NCBI RefSeq assembly: GCF_015644665.1
Contig: NZ_JADOBQ010000001.1
Location: forward strand, 248,001-312,000
Direction of reading: 5' to 3'
From: Roseobacter sp. MH60115
GTDB lineage: Bacteria; Pseudomonadota; Alphaproteobacteria; Rhodobacterales; Rhodobacteraceae
Length of the DNA stretch: 64,000 nt
A model generated the notes under the pieces. It was not told where the DNA came from. It worked only from the letters and a program-made list of their open reading frames with translations, and did not search any database. Numbering within the stretch: position 1 is the first letter of the stretch; the number at the start of each line of letters is the position of its first letter. The position numbers were made by a program, and so were the translations under genes. Below are positions 27,596 through 38,234 of the stretch, piece after piece.

Positions 27596-29169
27596 GCGGT
27601 TCCGCGGATTTTCTTGACTTCCACCTCCGCGCCCAGAGAGGAGGCCAGTGACATCAACCGCGCCTCCGCGACTTCGCCGAAAAGCGGGACCATATCCGGC
27701 GTCAGGCGCAGGTGCAGCACCTTTTTCTTCGGGAACCAGCGCAGCGTGCCGCGTTCCGCGTCCTGCGTCATCCAGAGCATGGAGCCAAAGCGCATGGCTT
27801 TTCCCAGGATTTCCGCGTCCAGCTGCGTCTTTTCATCGATGAGATCATAAAGCTCTTCGAACCGTGTGCCCTGGCGCTTGTTGGAATAACGGTGCAGCAG
27901 CGCAAGACCCAGAAAGACGCGTTCCGAATGCTTGAGACCGCCGAGGTTGGCGCGCGTGGCATTGTCGAAACAGGTTTCCGCACGGTAGTCCGGGTGGGCG
28001 CGCCAACTGACGTCATGCAAGAGGCAGGCGGCCTTGATCAGCCGCCGCCGCGCATCGGGCACCGAGCGGAAAATAGGGTGGATGAAAGCATAGAGCAGCT
28101 TGCCGAACCCGGGCATGCGCGCGTCTTTGGCTTCGGCGAAACGGCAGGATTCAATCAGCGGATCGCGATCGCGCAGCCTTTGCGGCATCTGCTCATATAG
28201 CATGCCCTCGCGGATGCCGTAGCTGGAAATCGCGATGTCCTTGGGGCGGAAGGTCTTGACCAGGCGGCTCAGTACTTCGGTGGCCAAGGGCACAAGGCTC
28301 ATACGGGCCGAGGAAATGCCACAGGCGGCGCGCAGCTCCTCCAGATCGGCCTTTTGGATGAATTTGACCGTGGCGCTGACGCTGCGGGCGGTCATCCGGT
28401 ATTCGTGCAGCACATGCAGCGGGTAGTTGCGCCGGTGCATGTCTATGCGGGCAATTGCGCGCCAGGATCCCCCCACGAGAAACAGGCGGTCGCGTTGCAC
28501 GCCCATGGTTTCCTGCAACTGCAGCATCGTTTCCTTGATGTGCACGCGGCGCGCGGCCTTGCCGCCCTTGATCTCCTGCAGCTTCAGGGGTCCGAGCGAG
28601 GAGGAGACGCGGCGGCCCACACGACCGCCTGAAATCTCCGCCAACTCCATGGAAGAGCCTCCGATATCACAGACCAGCCCGTAAGAGCCGGGCCAGCCGA
28701 GCAGAACACCCTGCGCGGAGAGGCGTGCCTCTTCCTCTCCGTCGATGACCCAGATGCGCAAGCCGGTTTCCCGCAGCACCTCCTCGCGGAATTCAGGTCC
28801 GTCGCTGGCATCGCGAACGGCGGCGGTTGCGACGACCGTCAGTTCGGGCAGCCCCATGCCCTGCGCGAGATGCTGGAACCGGCGCAGCGCGCTGAGCGCG
28901 CGTACTCGGCCCTGGGGGTTCAGTTTGCCGCTTTCCGAGAGACCGGCACCAAGCGCACACATGATTTTTTCATTGTAGAAATAGGCGGGCGAGCGCGCCG
29001 CCCCGTCAAAGACCACAAGCCGCACGGAGTTTGATCCGACATCGACCACCCCCACACGCGATAGCGCCCGCGCGCTGGGGTCCTGAAACAAAGGTCGGCC
29101 AAAAAGCCCCATGTCTGGGTGGTCGAGCTGCGCTAGGGCAGCATCGGGCACTTCAGTTGCTTCGTTCAT
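27580..29169 (-). CDS. ppx: Ppx/GppA exopolyphosphatase
   Basis: The 529-aa protein has the ASKHA phosphatase blocks: DVGSNSVRLVVFD (N-terminal phosphate loop), AAVRDASDGPEFREEV and DIGGSSMELAEI, and a C-terminal HD-like half (LLHDVSWRAHPDYRAE). Hydrolyses polyphosphate (or pppGpp). It lies downstream of ppk on the same strand with a 108-base gap, the common pairing of polyphosphate turnover enzymes. Confidence 0.93.
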   Translation of the reverse strand: MNEATEVPDAALAQLDHPDMGLFGRPLFQDPSARALSRVGVVDVGSNSVRLVVFDGAARSPAYFYNEKIMCALGAGLSESGKLNPQGRVRALSALRRFQHLAQGMGLPELTVVATAAVRDASDGPEFREEVLRETGLRIWVIDGEEEARLSAQGVLLGWPGSYGLVCDIGGSSMELAEISGGRVGRRVSSSLGPLKLQEIKGGKAARRVHIKETMLQLQETMGVQRDRLFLVGGSWRAIARIDMHRRNYPLHVLHEYRMTARSVSATVKFIQKADLEELRAACGISSARMSLVPLATEVLSRLVKTFRPKDIAISSYGIREGMLYEQMPQRLRDRDPLIESCRFAEAKDARMPGFGKLLYAFIHPIFRSVPDARRRLIKAACLLHDVSWRAHPDYRAETCFDNATRANLGGLKHSERVFLGLALLHRYSNKRQGTRFEELYDLIDEKTQLDAEILGKAMRFGSMLWMTQDAERGTLRWFPKKKVLHLRLTPDMVPLFGEVAEARLMSLASSLGAEVEVKKIRGTAQRSI

Positions 29170-29277
29170 GCAGACATCCGGCTTTTGCTGACACCACCCT
29201 GTTCAATAACCAGCTATGGGTCAACCGGGGCGTTGTGACAAGGTTTCCTGGTCAAGGGTACGCGTGCGGGTGCGATT

Positions 29278-31452
29278 TCAGTCTTCGGTATGGGTCAGTT
29301 TCGGCACATCCGAGGCCCCGGCAGAGCCACGTCCGGAGAGAGATGGGTTTTCCATGAAAAAACGGTGGCAGTTGAAGGCAAATGCCCCTTCGGGCAGCGG
29401 CGGACGTTCGAATGTGCCGTCCGGCCCCATGACCCAGCTTTGCGCGACGTCCGCAAGGTTGGCGGCCATGATCTGGCTGACGATCTGTGCCTTTACGGTG
29501 GCGTTTTCGATCTCCACCAGCGTTTCCACACGGCGGTTGAGGTTGCGCCCCATCCAGTCGGCGGAGGAAATGAACACGCGCGATTTCTTGTGCGGCAGGC
29601 CGGCGCCATTGCCAAAGCAGACGATGCGCGAATGCTCAAGGAATCGCCCGACGATGGATTTCACCCGGATATTGTCGCTGAGGCCTTTGATGCCCGGCCG
29701 CAGGCCACAGATGCCGCGGATCACCAGGCTGATGTTTACGCCTGCCTGCGAGGCGGCATAGAGCGCGTCAATCACCTCGCTGTCGATCAGGGAGTTCATT
29801 TTCGCCCAGATCACCGCCGGTTTACCCTCCCGCGCGTATGCCGCCTCCGCGGCAATCAATTCCAGCAGGCGCGGCTTCAGGGTTGTGGGCGAAATCGCCA
29901 GATTGTCGAGGCTTTCGGGCAGCGCATAGCCGGATAGGTAGTTGAAGACCTTCGTGGCATCGCGCCCGAGCCGCTGATCGCAGGTAAAGAGCGACAAGTC
30001 GGTGTAAATCCGGGCGGTAATCGGATGGTAGTTACCGGTGCCATAGTGCGTATAGGTCACCAGCTGATTGCCCTCGCGGCGCACAACGGTCGAGATTTTG
30101 GCATGTGTCTTGAGGTCCAGAAACCCATAGACCACATGGGCGCCCGCCCGCTCCAACCGCCGGGACTGCCGGATGTTGGCGGCCTCGTCAAAGCGCGCTT
30201 TGAGCTCCACCAGTGCGGTGACCGATTTGCCATCTTCGGCGGCCTCGCAGAGCGCCTCGACAATCGGACTGTCGCGCGAGGTGCGGTAGAGCGTTTGTTT
30301 GATCGCAACCACCTGCGGGTCCCGCGCTGCCTGCTGCAGGAAGCGCACCACCATATCGAAGGTCTCATAGGGGTGGTGCAGCAGCATGTCCTTGGATCGG
30401 ATCGCGGCGAGCATGTCGCCATCATGGTCGGTCACCCGTTCGGGCACGCGCGGCGTGAACATCGGCCAGAGCAGGTCAGGACGCGCGTCCAGCACCAGTT
30501 CCTTGAGGTCAGCGGAGCCGATCATTCCGTTGATTTCGATGACCTCTTCCTGATCGACCCCTAATTCCTCCATGATCACGGACTTCAACTGCTCCGGCGC
30601 ACCGGAGGAGTGGGTCAGGCGCACGACCTCGCCGCGCCGACGGCGTTTCAGCGCCACCTCGAATTCGCGCACGAGGTCTTCGGCCTCTTCCTCGACCTCC
30701 AGATCGCTGTCGCGCAGCACGCGGAACTCGAAGTGGGCCTTGAGCTTGTAGCCGGGAAAAAGCCCGGACACGTTCAGCACCAGCAGCTCTTCGAGCGGCA
30801 GAAAACGGTGGTGCCCGTCCTCTGCGGGCAGGGCCACAAATCGGTCGATCTGGGCCGGGATCGGGAGCAGGGCCTGCAGTGGTCGTTTGTCGGAAACCCG
30901 TTCGAGTTGCAGCGCCAATGCGTAGCCGGTGTTGGGGATGAAGGGGAAGGGGTGCGCGGGATCAATGGCCAGCGGGGACAGAACGGCAAAGACCTGCGTC
31001 AGGAAGACGTCTTCGAGATACTTGCGATCCTCTGCGGTCAGGTCGCCGCTGCGCAGAACCGAGATATTCTCCTTCTCCATCTCACTCAGCAGATCGACCA
31101 GCACATGTTGCTGGGTTTCCATCAATCGCCGGGCGTTTTCGTCGATCAGGGCCAGTTGTTCGCTGGGGCTGAGCCCGTCTGCCGCGGGCGTGGTATTGCC
31201 CGCGTGCGCCAGTTCCCGCAGGCCCGCGACGCGGACAGTGTAGAATTCATCGAGGTTTGCCGCCGAGATCGAAAGAAACCGCAGGCGTTCCAGCAAGGGC
31301 ACGCGCGGGTTTTCGGCTTCCTGCACCACACGCCAGTTGAAGCCGAGCCAGCTCAGTTCGCGATTAAAGAACCGGGCTGGCCCGCTGGCATCGAGATCGG
31401 GCATCTCGGTGGCGGCGGGAAATTCGGCGGAAAGGAAATCGGCTTGGGTCAT
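29278..31452 (-). CDS. ppk: polyphosphate kinase 1
   Basis: Makes polyphosphate from ATP. The 724-aa product has the PPK1 N-terminal helix (RFFNRELSWLGFNWRVVQEA), the head domain, and the two PLD-like halves with the autophosphorylated His in DLKTHAKIST (His450) and the second active-site region TYTHYGTGNYHP (His469). Length is standard. Adjacent to ppx and hdaA on the same strand. Confidence 0.97.
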   Translation of the reverse strand: MTQADFLSAEFPAATEMPDLDASGPARFFNRELSWLGFNWRVVQEAENPRVPLLERLRFLSISAANLDEFYTVRVAGLRELAHAGNTTPAADGLSPSEQLALIDENARRLMETQQHVLVDLLSEMEKENISVLRSGDLTAEDRKYLEDVFLTQVFAVLSPLAIDPAHPFPFIPNTGYALALQLERVSDKRPLQALLPIPAQIDRFVALPAEDGHHRFLPLEELLVLNVSGLFPGYKLKAHFEFRVLRDSDLEVEEEAEDLVREFEVALKRRRRGEVVRLTHSSGAPEQLKSVIMEELGVDQEEVIEINGMIGSADLKELVLDARPDLLWPMFTPRVPERVTDHDGDMLAAIRSKDMLLHHPYETFDMVVRFLQQAARDPQVVAIKQTLYRTSRDSPIVEALCEAAEDGKSVTALVELKARFDEAANIRQSRRLERAGAHVVYGFLDLKTHAKISTVVRREGNQLVTYTHYGTGNYHPITARIYTDLSLFTCDQRLGRDATKVFNYLSGYALPESLDNLAISPTTLKPRLLELIAAEAAYAREGKPAVIWAKMNSLIDSEVIDALYAASQAGVNISLVIRGICGLRPGIKGLSDNIRVKSIVGRFLEHSRIVCFGNGAGLPHKKSRVFISSADWMGRNLNRRVETLVEIENATVKAQIVSQIMAANLADVAQSWVMGPDGTFERPPLPEGAFAFNCHRFFMENPSLSGRGSAGASDVPKLTHTED

Positions 31453-31492
31453 GGAGGCCTTGTGCGCGAGCTGTGTAAACTATCTATGACAG

Positions 31493-32167
31493 TTATCGCG
31501 CAGGGCCCTGATCATTGTCCAGCAACGTTGCTGCAAGTGCCCGTGATATCGGGCGTTTTTGTGCCAATGAGGCAGTGTCGAGGCGCTCCACCAGCGCGCG
31601 CGCCGCGGCAAAAGAGCGATCCATGCGGCGGATCAGATAGGGGATCAGATCCGCTTTTGGTGTCACCTGACGATCCGCAAAGAGCTTGGCGAGCACAGCG
31701 CTCAGCAGCGTGTCATCCGGCGCATCCAGGGCGGCGGATTGCGCCGCAGAAACGCGGCTGGCCAGATCGGGTAGGGTAAGGCCCCAGTCGCGCACCGCGC
31801 CGCAGCCGGTCAGCAACAATGTGTGACCCTCTGCCAGCACGAGGTTGTGCAGGTGAAAGAGTGCTGTTTGTGCATCAGCATCCGTCGCGATCTCCGGCAC
31901 GTCTTCCACAGCGACGGCACCCTGCGCAAGCTCTGGAATGTCGTGTCGCGCCAAATCCCTGGCAGAGAAAATGCGCGCGCCGGTCTGGGTGGCCCAGACA
32001 TGGGCGAGATGTGTCTTGCCTGCCCCTTCGGGCCCGGTCAGCACCAGCTTGTCGGCCCGCGCGCTTTCGATCATCGCCACCGCAACGGCATTGGAAGGCG
32101 CGACCAGAAAGTCCGCCCGCCCCAGCGCCGGAACGCTTGGAAGATCAAAACCCAGTTGCTCCGGCAT
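31493..32167 (-). CDS. hdaA: DnaA regulatory inactivator HdaA
   Basis: A 224-aa AAA+ domain without DNA-binding domain IV. The N-terminus EQLGFDLP resembles the sliding-clamp-binding motif of Hda; Walker A is GPEGAGKTHLAH and Walker B-like segment VAVEDVPEI. Hda with the beta clamp stimulates DnaA-ATP hydrolysis to block re-initiation. Start 32167 is the first Met that gives the clamp motif; the frame is open upstream within the transporter gene. It sits 1 base after the PerM-type gene. Confidence 0.9.
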   Translation of the reverse strand: MPEQLGFDLPSVPALGRADFLVAPSNAVAVAMIESARADKLVLTGPEGAGKTHLAHVWATQTGARIFSARDLARHDIPELAQGAVAVEDVPEIATDADAQTALFHLHNLVLAEGHTLLLTGCGAVRDWGLTLPDLASRVSAAQSAALDAPDDTLLSAVLAKLFADRQVTPKADLIPYLIRRMDRSFAAARALVERLDTASLAQKRPISRALAATLLDNDQGPAR

Positions 32168-32168
32168 G

Positions 32169-33236
32169 TCAGTCCTCTTTGCGCCCGGACAGGCCACGGT
32201 AGAGCAGCGAGTCCTTGTATTGCGCGACGCCAAACCGCGTGACGACGCCAATGGCTGCGGCGACTGGCACGGCGACCAGCATGCCGACAAAACCGAACGC
32301 CGCGCCAAAGACCGACAGCGCAAGGATCAGCCAGACCGGATGCAGCCCAACGGAACTGCCCACCAGTTTCGGGGTGAGGATGTTTCCTTCAACCACCTGG
32401 CCGACCACGAAAATACCCGCAACCAGCCCGATGGAAATCCAATCTCCCCAGAACTGAAAGAGCGCCAGACCAATGGCCAGGGCACCGCCGATCAGGGCGC
32501 CCAGATAGGGAATGAAGGTGACCAGCCCGGCGACGAAACCGACGACAAGACCGAATTGCAGCCCGACAATCATCAGGGCGATGGCATAATAGGCGCCGAG
32601 GATCAGGCAGACCGTGCCCATCCCGCGAATGAAGGAGGCCAGCGTTGCGTCGATTTCGCGCGCAAGGTTGCGGATGGTGTCCGCGTGGTCGCGGGGCAAG
32701 AGATCATCGATGCGCGCCACCATCCGGTCCCAGTCCAGCAGCAGGTAGACAGACACCACCGGCACGATGACCAGCAGGACAACCACGTTCAGCAGAGAGG
32801 CGACAGAGCTCAGCGCGGTTTCCAGCAATTGCGCACCCCGGCTCTGGATGGTTTCCCCCAGCGAGCTGATCGACTGCCGCAGGGTGGAGCTGTCATCGAG
32901 CAGCGATGGGAACCTCTCGGTCAGAAAGGCCGTGATGCTGCGGGAGTAATCGGGGGCGACGTTGACCAGCTGCAACGCCTGGTTGACCAGGGTCGGGATC
33001 ACCAGCAGGGCCATCAGCACGAAGATCAGAATGCCAACAATCGTGATCAGCCCGGTGGCGGCGACCCGGCTCAGCCCCATCCGTTCCAGGCGGTCGGCGA
33101 CGGGGTCGAGGAAATAGGCAATGGCCCCGCCCAGCACGAAGGGCAGCAGCACATGGCCGAGCGACCACAGGATCATCAGGAAAACCGCCGCTGCGATCCC
33201 CCAATAGAGCAGTTGTTTCTGTACAGGCAGCGCCAT
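32169..33236 (-). CDS. AI-2E/PerM-family transporter
   Basis: The 355-aa membrane protein has the N-terminal pair (LLYWGIAAAVFLMILWSL; VLGGAIAYFLDPVADRL), a soluble middle and a C-terminal block of membrane helices with GFVAGLVTFIPYLGALIGG and the VVEGNILTPKLVG motif of this family. Some members export autoinducer-2, others act as Na+/H+ antiporters. Immediately upstream of hdaA, a common arrangement (as in purM-perM-hda neighbourhoods). Confidence 0.88.
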   Translation of the reverse strand: MALPVQKQLLYWGIAAAVFLMILWSLGHVLLPFVLGGAIAYFLDPVADRLERMGLSRVAATGLITIVGILIFVLMALLVIPTLVNQALQLVNVAPDYSRSITAFLTERFPSLLDDSSTLRQSISSLGETIQSRGAQLLETALSSVASLLNVVVLLVIVPVVSVYLLLDWDRMVARIDDLLPRDHADTIRNLAREIDATLASFIRGMGTVCLILGAYYAIALMIVGLQFGLVVGFVAGLVTFIPYLGALIGGALAIGLALFQFWGDWISIGLVAGIFVVGQVVEGNILTPKLVGSSVGLHPVWLILALSVFGAAFGFVGMLVAVPVAAAIGVVTRFGVAQYKDSLLYRGLSGRKED

Positions 33237-33373
33237 CACATGCTCCGATGCATCTCTCTTGCGGTGACATCGCCCATGCGGGCCGGTCATTCAAGGCACT
33301 ATCCGTCAATTGGCGGGGGGAGTGCAACGGGTGGTCGCGCGCGCTCTGATGCTGGCCCGTGATCCGCTGACGC

Positions 33374-33402
33374 AAAAGGCCCCGCAGAGTGCGAGGCCTT
33401 TT
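33374..33402. terminator. rho-independent terminator after the fasciclin gene
   Basis: AAAAGGCC (33374-33381) pairs with GGCCTTTT (33395-33402), with further CGCA/TGCG pairing inside. It lies 19 bases past the end of the minus-strand fasciclin gene and is symmetrical, so it can work in both directions. Confidence 0.85.
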
Positions 33403-33420
33403 CGGGATTTCCGGTCGAGA

Positions 33421-33936
33421 TCAGTGACAAGCGGGGCGTGTGCCGGGCAGCAGGACCTTGTCGACCACGTGGATGACACCATTGTCCGCCTCGATATTGG
33501 CGACGATCACATTGGCGGTTTCCCCTGTGCCATCGGCAATCGAGACACCGTCCGCGCCCTTGCTGATGCACAGACGTTCCGACGCGAGGACCGGCTTGAA
33601 GTAGGTGGAGCCGTTCGGGATCATCTCGGCGGTCAGTTTGCGGTCATCGACATGGTAGAGCAGCACGTCTGTCAGCTGGCCCTTGTTTTCAGGCTGCAGC
33701 AGGGTGTCCACGGTGCCTTCCGGCAGCGCGGCAAAGGCATCATTAACCGGGGCGTAGACGGTGAAGGGGCCGGGGCCCTGCAGCGTTTCGACCAGTCCCG
33801 CCGCGGAAACAGCGGCGACAAGGGTGGAGAAGCGGTCATCGCCGGAGGCGATCTCAACGATGTCGGCAGCCTGGGTAGCGGTCCCGAGCGTCAGTGCAGT
33901 GGCAGCGGCAGCAGCGATTTTGTGGATGGGTGTCAT
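33421..33936 (-). CDS. fasciclin (FAS1) domain secreted protein, 171 aa
   Basis: Signal peptide (MTPIHKIAAAAATALTLG, cleavage near ATQAAD) followed by one FAS1 domain (40-165) with FSTLVAAVSAAGLVETLQ, FTVYAPVNDAFAALP and DVLLYHVDDRKLTAEM, ending GVIHVVDKVLLPG. FAS1 proteins mediate adhesion at the cell surface or in the periplasm. AAGGAGG precedes ATG 33936. Monocistronic with its own terminator. Confidence 0.92.
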   Translation of the reverse strand: MTPIHKIAAAAATALTLGTATQAADIVEIASGDDRFSTLVAAVSAAGLVETLQGPGPFTVYAPVNDAFAALPEGTVDTLLQPENKGQLTDVLLYHVDDRKLTAEMIPNGSTYFKPVLASERLCISKGADGVSIADGTGETANVIVANIEADNGVIHVVDKVLLPGTRPACH

Positions 33937-34103
33937 GGATTGTACCTCCTTGAAGTGCATTGATGTCTGATTGACATGCAAGGCTTACGGGGGGTTGGCC
34001 TGCACGGATCAGCCTCCTCGCGGGCTTGTGAGAAACGTGTAACATTTGCACACGCACCAGATTGTCGCGCGCCCGTTACCGCTTTTTGGCCGTCAGCGCG
34101 GCG

Positions 34104-34118
34104 ACCGGACATTCCGGT
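34104..34118. promoter_or_regulatory. short inverted repeat upstream of proS
   Basis: ACCGGA (34104-34109) and TCCGGT (34113-34118) flank CAT, 67 bases before the proS start. It might be a regulatory site or simply chance; no family can be assigned. Confidence 0.25.
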
Positions 34119-34184
34119 TTCACGATTGCGGGTCCTTGGTCTTTGGCCTAATCAGGGCTGATCCAAGACCTGAAAGGACGTGCG

Positions 34185-35576
34185 ATGCGCCTGACCCGAT
34201 ATTTCCTGCCTGTTCTGCGCGAAAACCCAGCGGAGGCGCAGATCGTGAGCCACCGCCTGATGCTGCGCGCCGGTATGATCAAGCAGCAGGCCGCAGGGAT
34301 CTATTCGTGGCTGCCGCTGGGCTTCAAGGTGCTGCGCAAGATCGAGAACATCGTGCATGAAGAACAGCAGCGCGCAGGCCACATGCCGGTGCTGATGCCC
34401 ACGGTGCAGCCCGCCGATCTGTGGCAGGAGTCGGGCCGCTACAACGCCTATGGTCCCGAAATGCTGCGCATTCGCGACCGGCATGATCGCGACATGCTCT
34501 ATGGTCCGACCAATGAAGAGATGATCACCGATATCTTCCGGGCGCATATCAGTAGCTACAAAGATCTGCCGATGACGCTCTATCACATCCAGTGGAAATT
34601 CCGCGACGAGATGCGCCCGCGGTTCGGGGTGATGCGGGGCCGCGAATTCCTGATGAAGGACGGGTACAACTTTGACCTGACCAAAGAAGATGCGCTGCAC
34701 GCCTACAACCGCCACCTTGTTACCTACTTGCGCACCTATGAACGCATGGGCCTGCAGGCGATCCCGATGCGCGCCGACAGCGGACCTATTGGGGGCGATG
34801 ACACCCATGAATTCCTTGTGCTGGCGGAGACGGGCGAGTCGGAGGTCTTCTACGACAGCGCCGTGACTGACCTGACATTCGGCGACCGCGAGATTGATTA
34901 CGACAGCGTGGAGCAATGCGCGGGCGTTCTGGAGGAATTCACCTCCAGATATGCCCGCACGGATGAGACCCATGACGCGGCGCTGTTCGAGCAGGTGCCC
35001 GAAGAACGCCGCCGCACTGCGCGCGGCATCGAGGTGGGGCAGATTTTCTATTTTGGCACCAAGTATTCCGACGCCATGGGGGCCACGGTGCAAGGACCCG
35101 ATGGCAAGCCGACGCCCGTGCATATGGGCAGCCACGGTATCGGTGTCAGCCGCCTGGTGGGCGCGATCATCGAGGCCAGCCATGACGACAAGGGCATCAT
35201 ATGGCCCGAAGGCGTGACGCCCTATCACTGCGGTATCGTCAATCTCAAGCAGGGGGATGCGGAAGCCGATGCCGCCTGTGAGAGCCTCTACGCCAGCCTG
35301 ACGGCGCTCGGGCTGGAACCGCTCTATGATGATCGGGATGAACGTGCGGGCGGCAAATTCGCCACGATGGACCTGATCGGTCTGCCCTGGCGGATCACCG
35401 TCGGGCCGCGCGGCTTGAAAAACGGGGTGGTGGAGCTGACCAGCCGCCGGACCGGGGAGAGCGAAGAGCTGCCACCGGAACAAGCCGTTAAGAAGATTGC
35501 CGAGATTTACAGCGGGCATCGGTCGAGCGAGCACGTGCAGATGATGGGCAAACGGTCGTTCCACACCTACATCTGA
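34185..35576 (+). CDS. proS: prolyl-tRNA synthetase, short alphaproteobacterial type
   Basis: Charges tRNA-Pro. The 463-aa protein has class II motifs 1-3 ([54 protein letters not shown]) and a C-terminal anticodon-binding domain ([18 protein letters not shown]). It lacks the large INS editing domain, which is normal for this type. AAAGGA at 34170-34175 precedes ATG 34185. Confidence 0.97.
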   Translation: MRLTRYFLPVLRENPAEAQIVSHRLMLRAGMIKQQAAGIYSWLPLGFKVLRKIENIVHEEQQRAGHMPVLMPTVQPADLWQESGRYNAYGPEMLRIRDRHDRDMLYGPTNEEMITDIFRAHISSYKDLPMTLYHIQWKFRDEMRPRFGVMRGREFLMKDGYNFDLTKEDALHAYNRHLVTYLRTYERMGLQAIPMRADSGPIGGDDTHEFLVLAETGESEVFYDSAVTDLTFGDREIDYDSVEQCAGVLEEFTSRYARTDETHDAALFEQVPEERRRTARGIEVGQIFYFGTKYSDAMGATVQGPDGKPTPVHMGSHGIGVSRLVGAIIEASHDDKGIIWPEGVTPYHCGIVNLKQGDAEADAACESLYASLTALGLEPLYDDRDERAGGKFATMDLIGLPWRITVGPRGLKNGVVELTSRRTGESEELPPEQAVKKIAEIYSGHRSSEHVQMMGKRSFHTYI

Positions 35577-35646
35577 GGCTTTGCGGCAGGTCGCGCTTCT
35601 GTTAAACTGACACCTGTGCCGCCGGGGGGCGAGCAGGAGCGCAGAC

Positions 35647-36144
35647 ATGATCCTTCGCGCAGTGACCTTGGCCGTCGGGCTGACCGGCGCCTTCGGGGCC
35701 GCACAATTCCCCGCTTATTCACAGCAATACATGCAACGCCTTGGCGGGGCAGTGGATGCGCTGGCGCAGGTGGTGGCCGATTTCGATGCCTCTGCCGCCA
35801 AGGAAGGTCTCAGCCGCACCGAGGCCCTCGCGCAGATGCGCGGCACCGCCTTTGTCGAACGCCGCCGGGCCGACATGGTCCAAACATTCGACCGCTATGC
35901 ACGGTTGCGCGCCGATCTTTCGGTGCTGCAGGGTCAGGGGCCGTTCATGCGGGCCTATCATGCCACGCATCTGACCGATGCAGAGATTGCCAAACGGGCC
36001 TGGCAGGCGTTCCAGCCAGCCTTTCCCCTGACGTTGGCGACCGGCATTTTCGCCTTTGCCGGATTTCTTCTGTCGACCTTCCTGCTGGGGCTGACGCGGG
36101 CTCTGCTCCGCTGGTCGTTGCGTCGCAGGTCATTGCCTGCTTGA
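35647..36144 (+). CDS. DUF2937 family membrane protein, 165 aa
   Basis: Two membrane segments (about 1-20 and 128-155) enclose a periplasmic helical domain (YMQRLGGAVDALAQVVADFD, MRGTAFVERRRADM). The pattern fits DUF2937. Function unknown. It lies between proS and lolC on the same strand. Confidence 0.8.
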   Translation: MILRAVTLAVGLTGAFGAAQFPAYSQQYMQRLGGAVDALAQVVADFDASAAKEGLSRTEALAQMRGTAFVERRRADMVQTFDRYARLRADLSVLQGQGPFMRAYHATHLTDAEIAKRAWQAFQPAFPLTLATGIFAFAGFLLSTFLLGLTRALLRWSLRRRSLPA

Positions 36145-36196
36145 CCCTCTGCCGCCAAAGCATCAGGTTGCGCGCAACCACGGATCAAGGAAAAGC

Positions 36197-37483
36197 ATGG
36201 CTTCTTCAACCGCGCCTTTTGCGCCTTTCGAATGGATGATCGCCTGGCGTTACCTGCGCGCGCGCCGGGCCGAAGGCGGGGTCAGCGTGATGACCTGGAT
36301 CAGCCTGATCGGCATCACCCTCGCCGTCTTTGCCCTGATCGCCACATTGGCCGTCCGCTCCGGATTTCGGGCGGAGTTCGTCGATACGATCCTCGGTGCC
36401 AATGCCCATGTCACGATCTACTCGCTGGGGCAGGTGACCGAGAACGGGCAGATCGACCGCTCCATCACCGATTACGAAGCCCTCGCCGAAAGCCTGGCCG
36501 CCGTGCCCGGTGTCACGCGGGCAGCACCGCTGATCAAGGGGCAGGTGATGGCCGCCAATCAGGGCCGCAATGCTGGTGTCGAGATATTCGGGATCGACGC
36601 CGCAGATCTGCAGACCCTGCCGCGCATTGCCAATCCCGAGACCGCGCGCGGGGACATCGCCGATTTCGACGCAGGGATTGCACTTGGGTCCGGCGTGGCG
36701 CGGGAACTCGGCGTGGGCATCGGAGACAAGGTGCGGCTGATCTCTCCGAACGGTGTGAAAACCGCCTTTGGCACATCCCCGCGTGTGAACGCCTATGACG
36801 TCACCTATATCTTCAGCGCGGGGCGCTATGACATCGACCGCACTCGAGCCTATCTGCCATTCTCCGAGGCGCAATTGTTTTTCAATAGAGAGGGGTTGGC
36901 AGACGAAATTGAAGTGATGGTTGAGGTGCCGGAGCAAGTGGATGCACTTTCTCCGGCCCTGCTGGCAGCTGCGGGAGAACGGGCACAGGTCTGGACCTGG
37001 CGCGATGCTTCCGGCGGGTTTCTCCGCGCGCTGGAAGTGGAGGACAACGTGATGTTCGTCATCCTGTCCATATTGGTTTTGATCGCGGCGATGAACATCG
37101 TCTCCGGGCTGATCATGCTGGTCAAGAACAAGGGGCGCGACATCGGCATCCTGCGCACCATGGGTCTCAGCCAGGCATCGGTGATGCGTGTGTTTTTCAT
37201 CTGCGGGGCTTTCACCGGATTGTTGGGCACGCTTTTCGGCGTCATCCTCGGTTCGCTTTTTGCGCTCTACATCGATCCGATTTTCTCATTCGTGAATGTC
37301 ATGATGGGCGGTGGTGTCTGGGATCCGTCCATTCGCGGCATCTACGCGCTGCCCGCGGAACTGCACCTGACCGATGTGCTGTCTGCGGTCGCACTGTCGC
37401 TGGGGCTCTCCTTTGTGGTCACCATCTTCCCGGCCCGCCGTGCCGCCCGGATGAACCCTGTCGAGGCCCTGCGGTATGAGTGA
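36197..37483 (+). CDS. lolC: lipoprotein-releasing ABC transporter permease (LolC/LolE)
   Basis: The 428-aa permease has one N-terminal membrane segment (SVMTWISLIGITLAVFALIA), a large periplasmic domain (residues 60-270), then three membrane segments with NIVSGLIMLVKNKGRDIGIL and RTMGLSQASVMRVFF, the FtsX/LolC coupling helix. With LolD it extracts lipoproteins from the inner membrane and delivers them to LolA. It overlaps lolD by 8 bases. Confidence 0.95.
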   Translation: MASSTAPFAPFEWMIAWRYLRARRAEGGVSVMTWISLIGITLAVFALIATLAVRSGFRAEFVDTILGANAHVTIYSLGQVTENGQIDRSITDYEALAESLAAVPGVTRAAPLIKGQVMAANQGRNAGVEIFGIDAADLQTLPRIANPETARGDIADFDAGIALGSGVARELGVGIGDKVRLISPNGVKTAFGTSPRVNAYDVTYIFSAGRYDIDRTRAYLPFSEAQLFFNREGLADEIEVMVEVPEQVDALSPALLAAAGERAQVWTWRDASGGFLRALEVEDNVMFVILSILVLIAAMNIVSGLIMLVKNKGRDIGILRTMGLSQASVMRVFFICGAFTGLLGTLFGVILGSLFALYIDPIFSFVNVMMGGGVWDPSIRGIYALPAELHLTDVLSAVALSLGLSFVVTIFPARRAARMNPVEALRYE

Positions 37484-38159
37484 CGCCGTCCTGACGCTGA
37501 GGGGGATCGAGAAGTCCTACAATCGGGGTCTGCCCGGCGAGGTCACGGTGTTGCGTGGCATCGATCTGGCGGTTGCCAAGGGAGAGGTTGTGGCCCTTGT
37601 GGCGCCGTCCGGCGCGGGAAAGTCAACGCTCTTGCACATCGCCGGACTGCTCGACACCGCAGATCAGGGCCGGGTGGAAATTGACGGGCAGGATATGACG
37701 CGCCTCTCCGACAATCGGCGAACTGCGGTGCGGCGTGCTGATGTCGGCTTTGTCTACCAGTTCCATCATCTGCTCCCGGAATTCTCCGCCGCAGAGAACA
37801 TTCTCTTGCCGCAACTGGCCAATGGCACAGCGCGCGGTAAGGCCGAAACCCGGGCGCGCAACCTGTTGGACCGCGTGGGCATCGCCCCCCGCGCCACCCA
37901 CCGGCCGGCGGCCCTGTCCGGGGGCGAACAACAGCGCGTGGCCTTCTGCCGTGCGCTGGCCAACCAACCAAAGCTGCTTCTGGCGGATGAACCGACCGGT
38001 AACCTTGACCCTGAAACCTCTGATCAGGTCTTTGATGCGCTGATGGAACTGGTGCGCGGCACCGGGCTTTCGGCCGTGATTGCGACCCACAATATGGAGC
38101 TGGCTGCCCGGATGGATCGGCAGATCCGCCTTGACGCAGGCCGATTGGCGCCAGCCTAG
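37476..38159 (+). CDS. lolD: lipoprotein-releasing ABC transporter ATPase LolD
   Basis: The 227-aa ATPase has Walker [10 protein letters not shown] (about residues 46-54), Q-loop region [20 protein letters not shown] (the LolD FQxHHLLPEF motif), ABC signature LSGGEQQRV, Walker [10 protein letters not shown] and H-loop ATHNMEL. It powers LolC/E. Overlap with lolC indicates coupled translation. Confidence 0.96.
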   Translation: MSDAVLTLRGIEKSYNRGLPGEVTVLRGIDLAVAKGEVVALVAPSGAGKSTLLHIAGLLDTADQGRVEIDGQDMTRLSDNRRTAVRRADVGFVYQFHHLLPEFSAAENILLPQLANGTARGKAETRARNLLDRVGIAPRATHRPAALSGGEQQRVAFCRALANQPKLLLADEPTGNLDPETSDQVFDALMELVRGTGLSAVIATHNMELAARMDRQIRLDAGRLAPA

Positions 38160-38234
38160 ACATACCATGTGTCGCTTGACGGCCCGTTCCTCTTTCGCCC
38201 AACCTGCACTCAGACAGGGGCGGGGAAACAATAC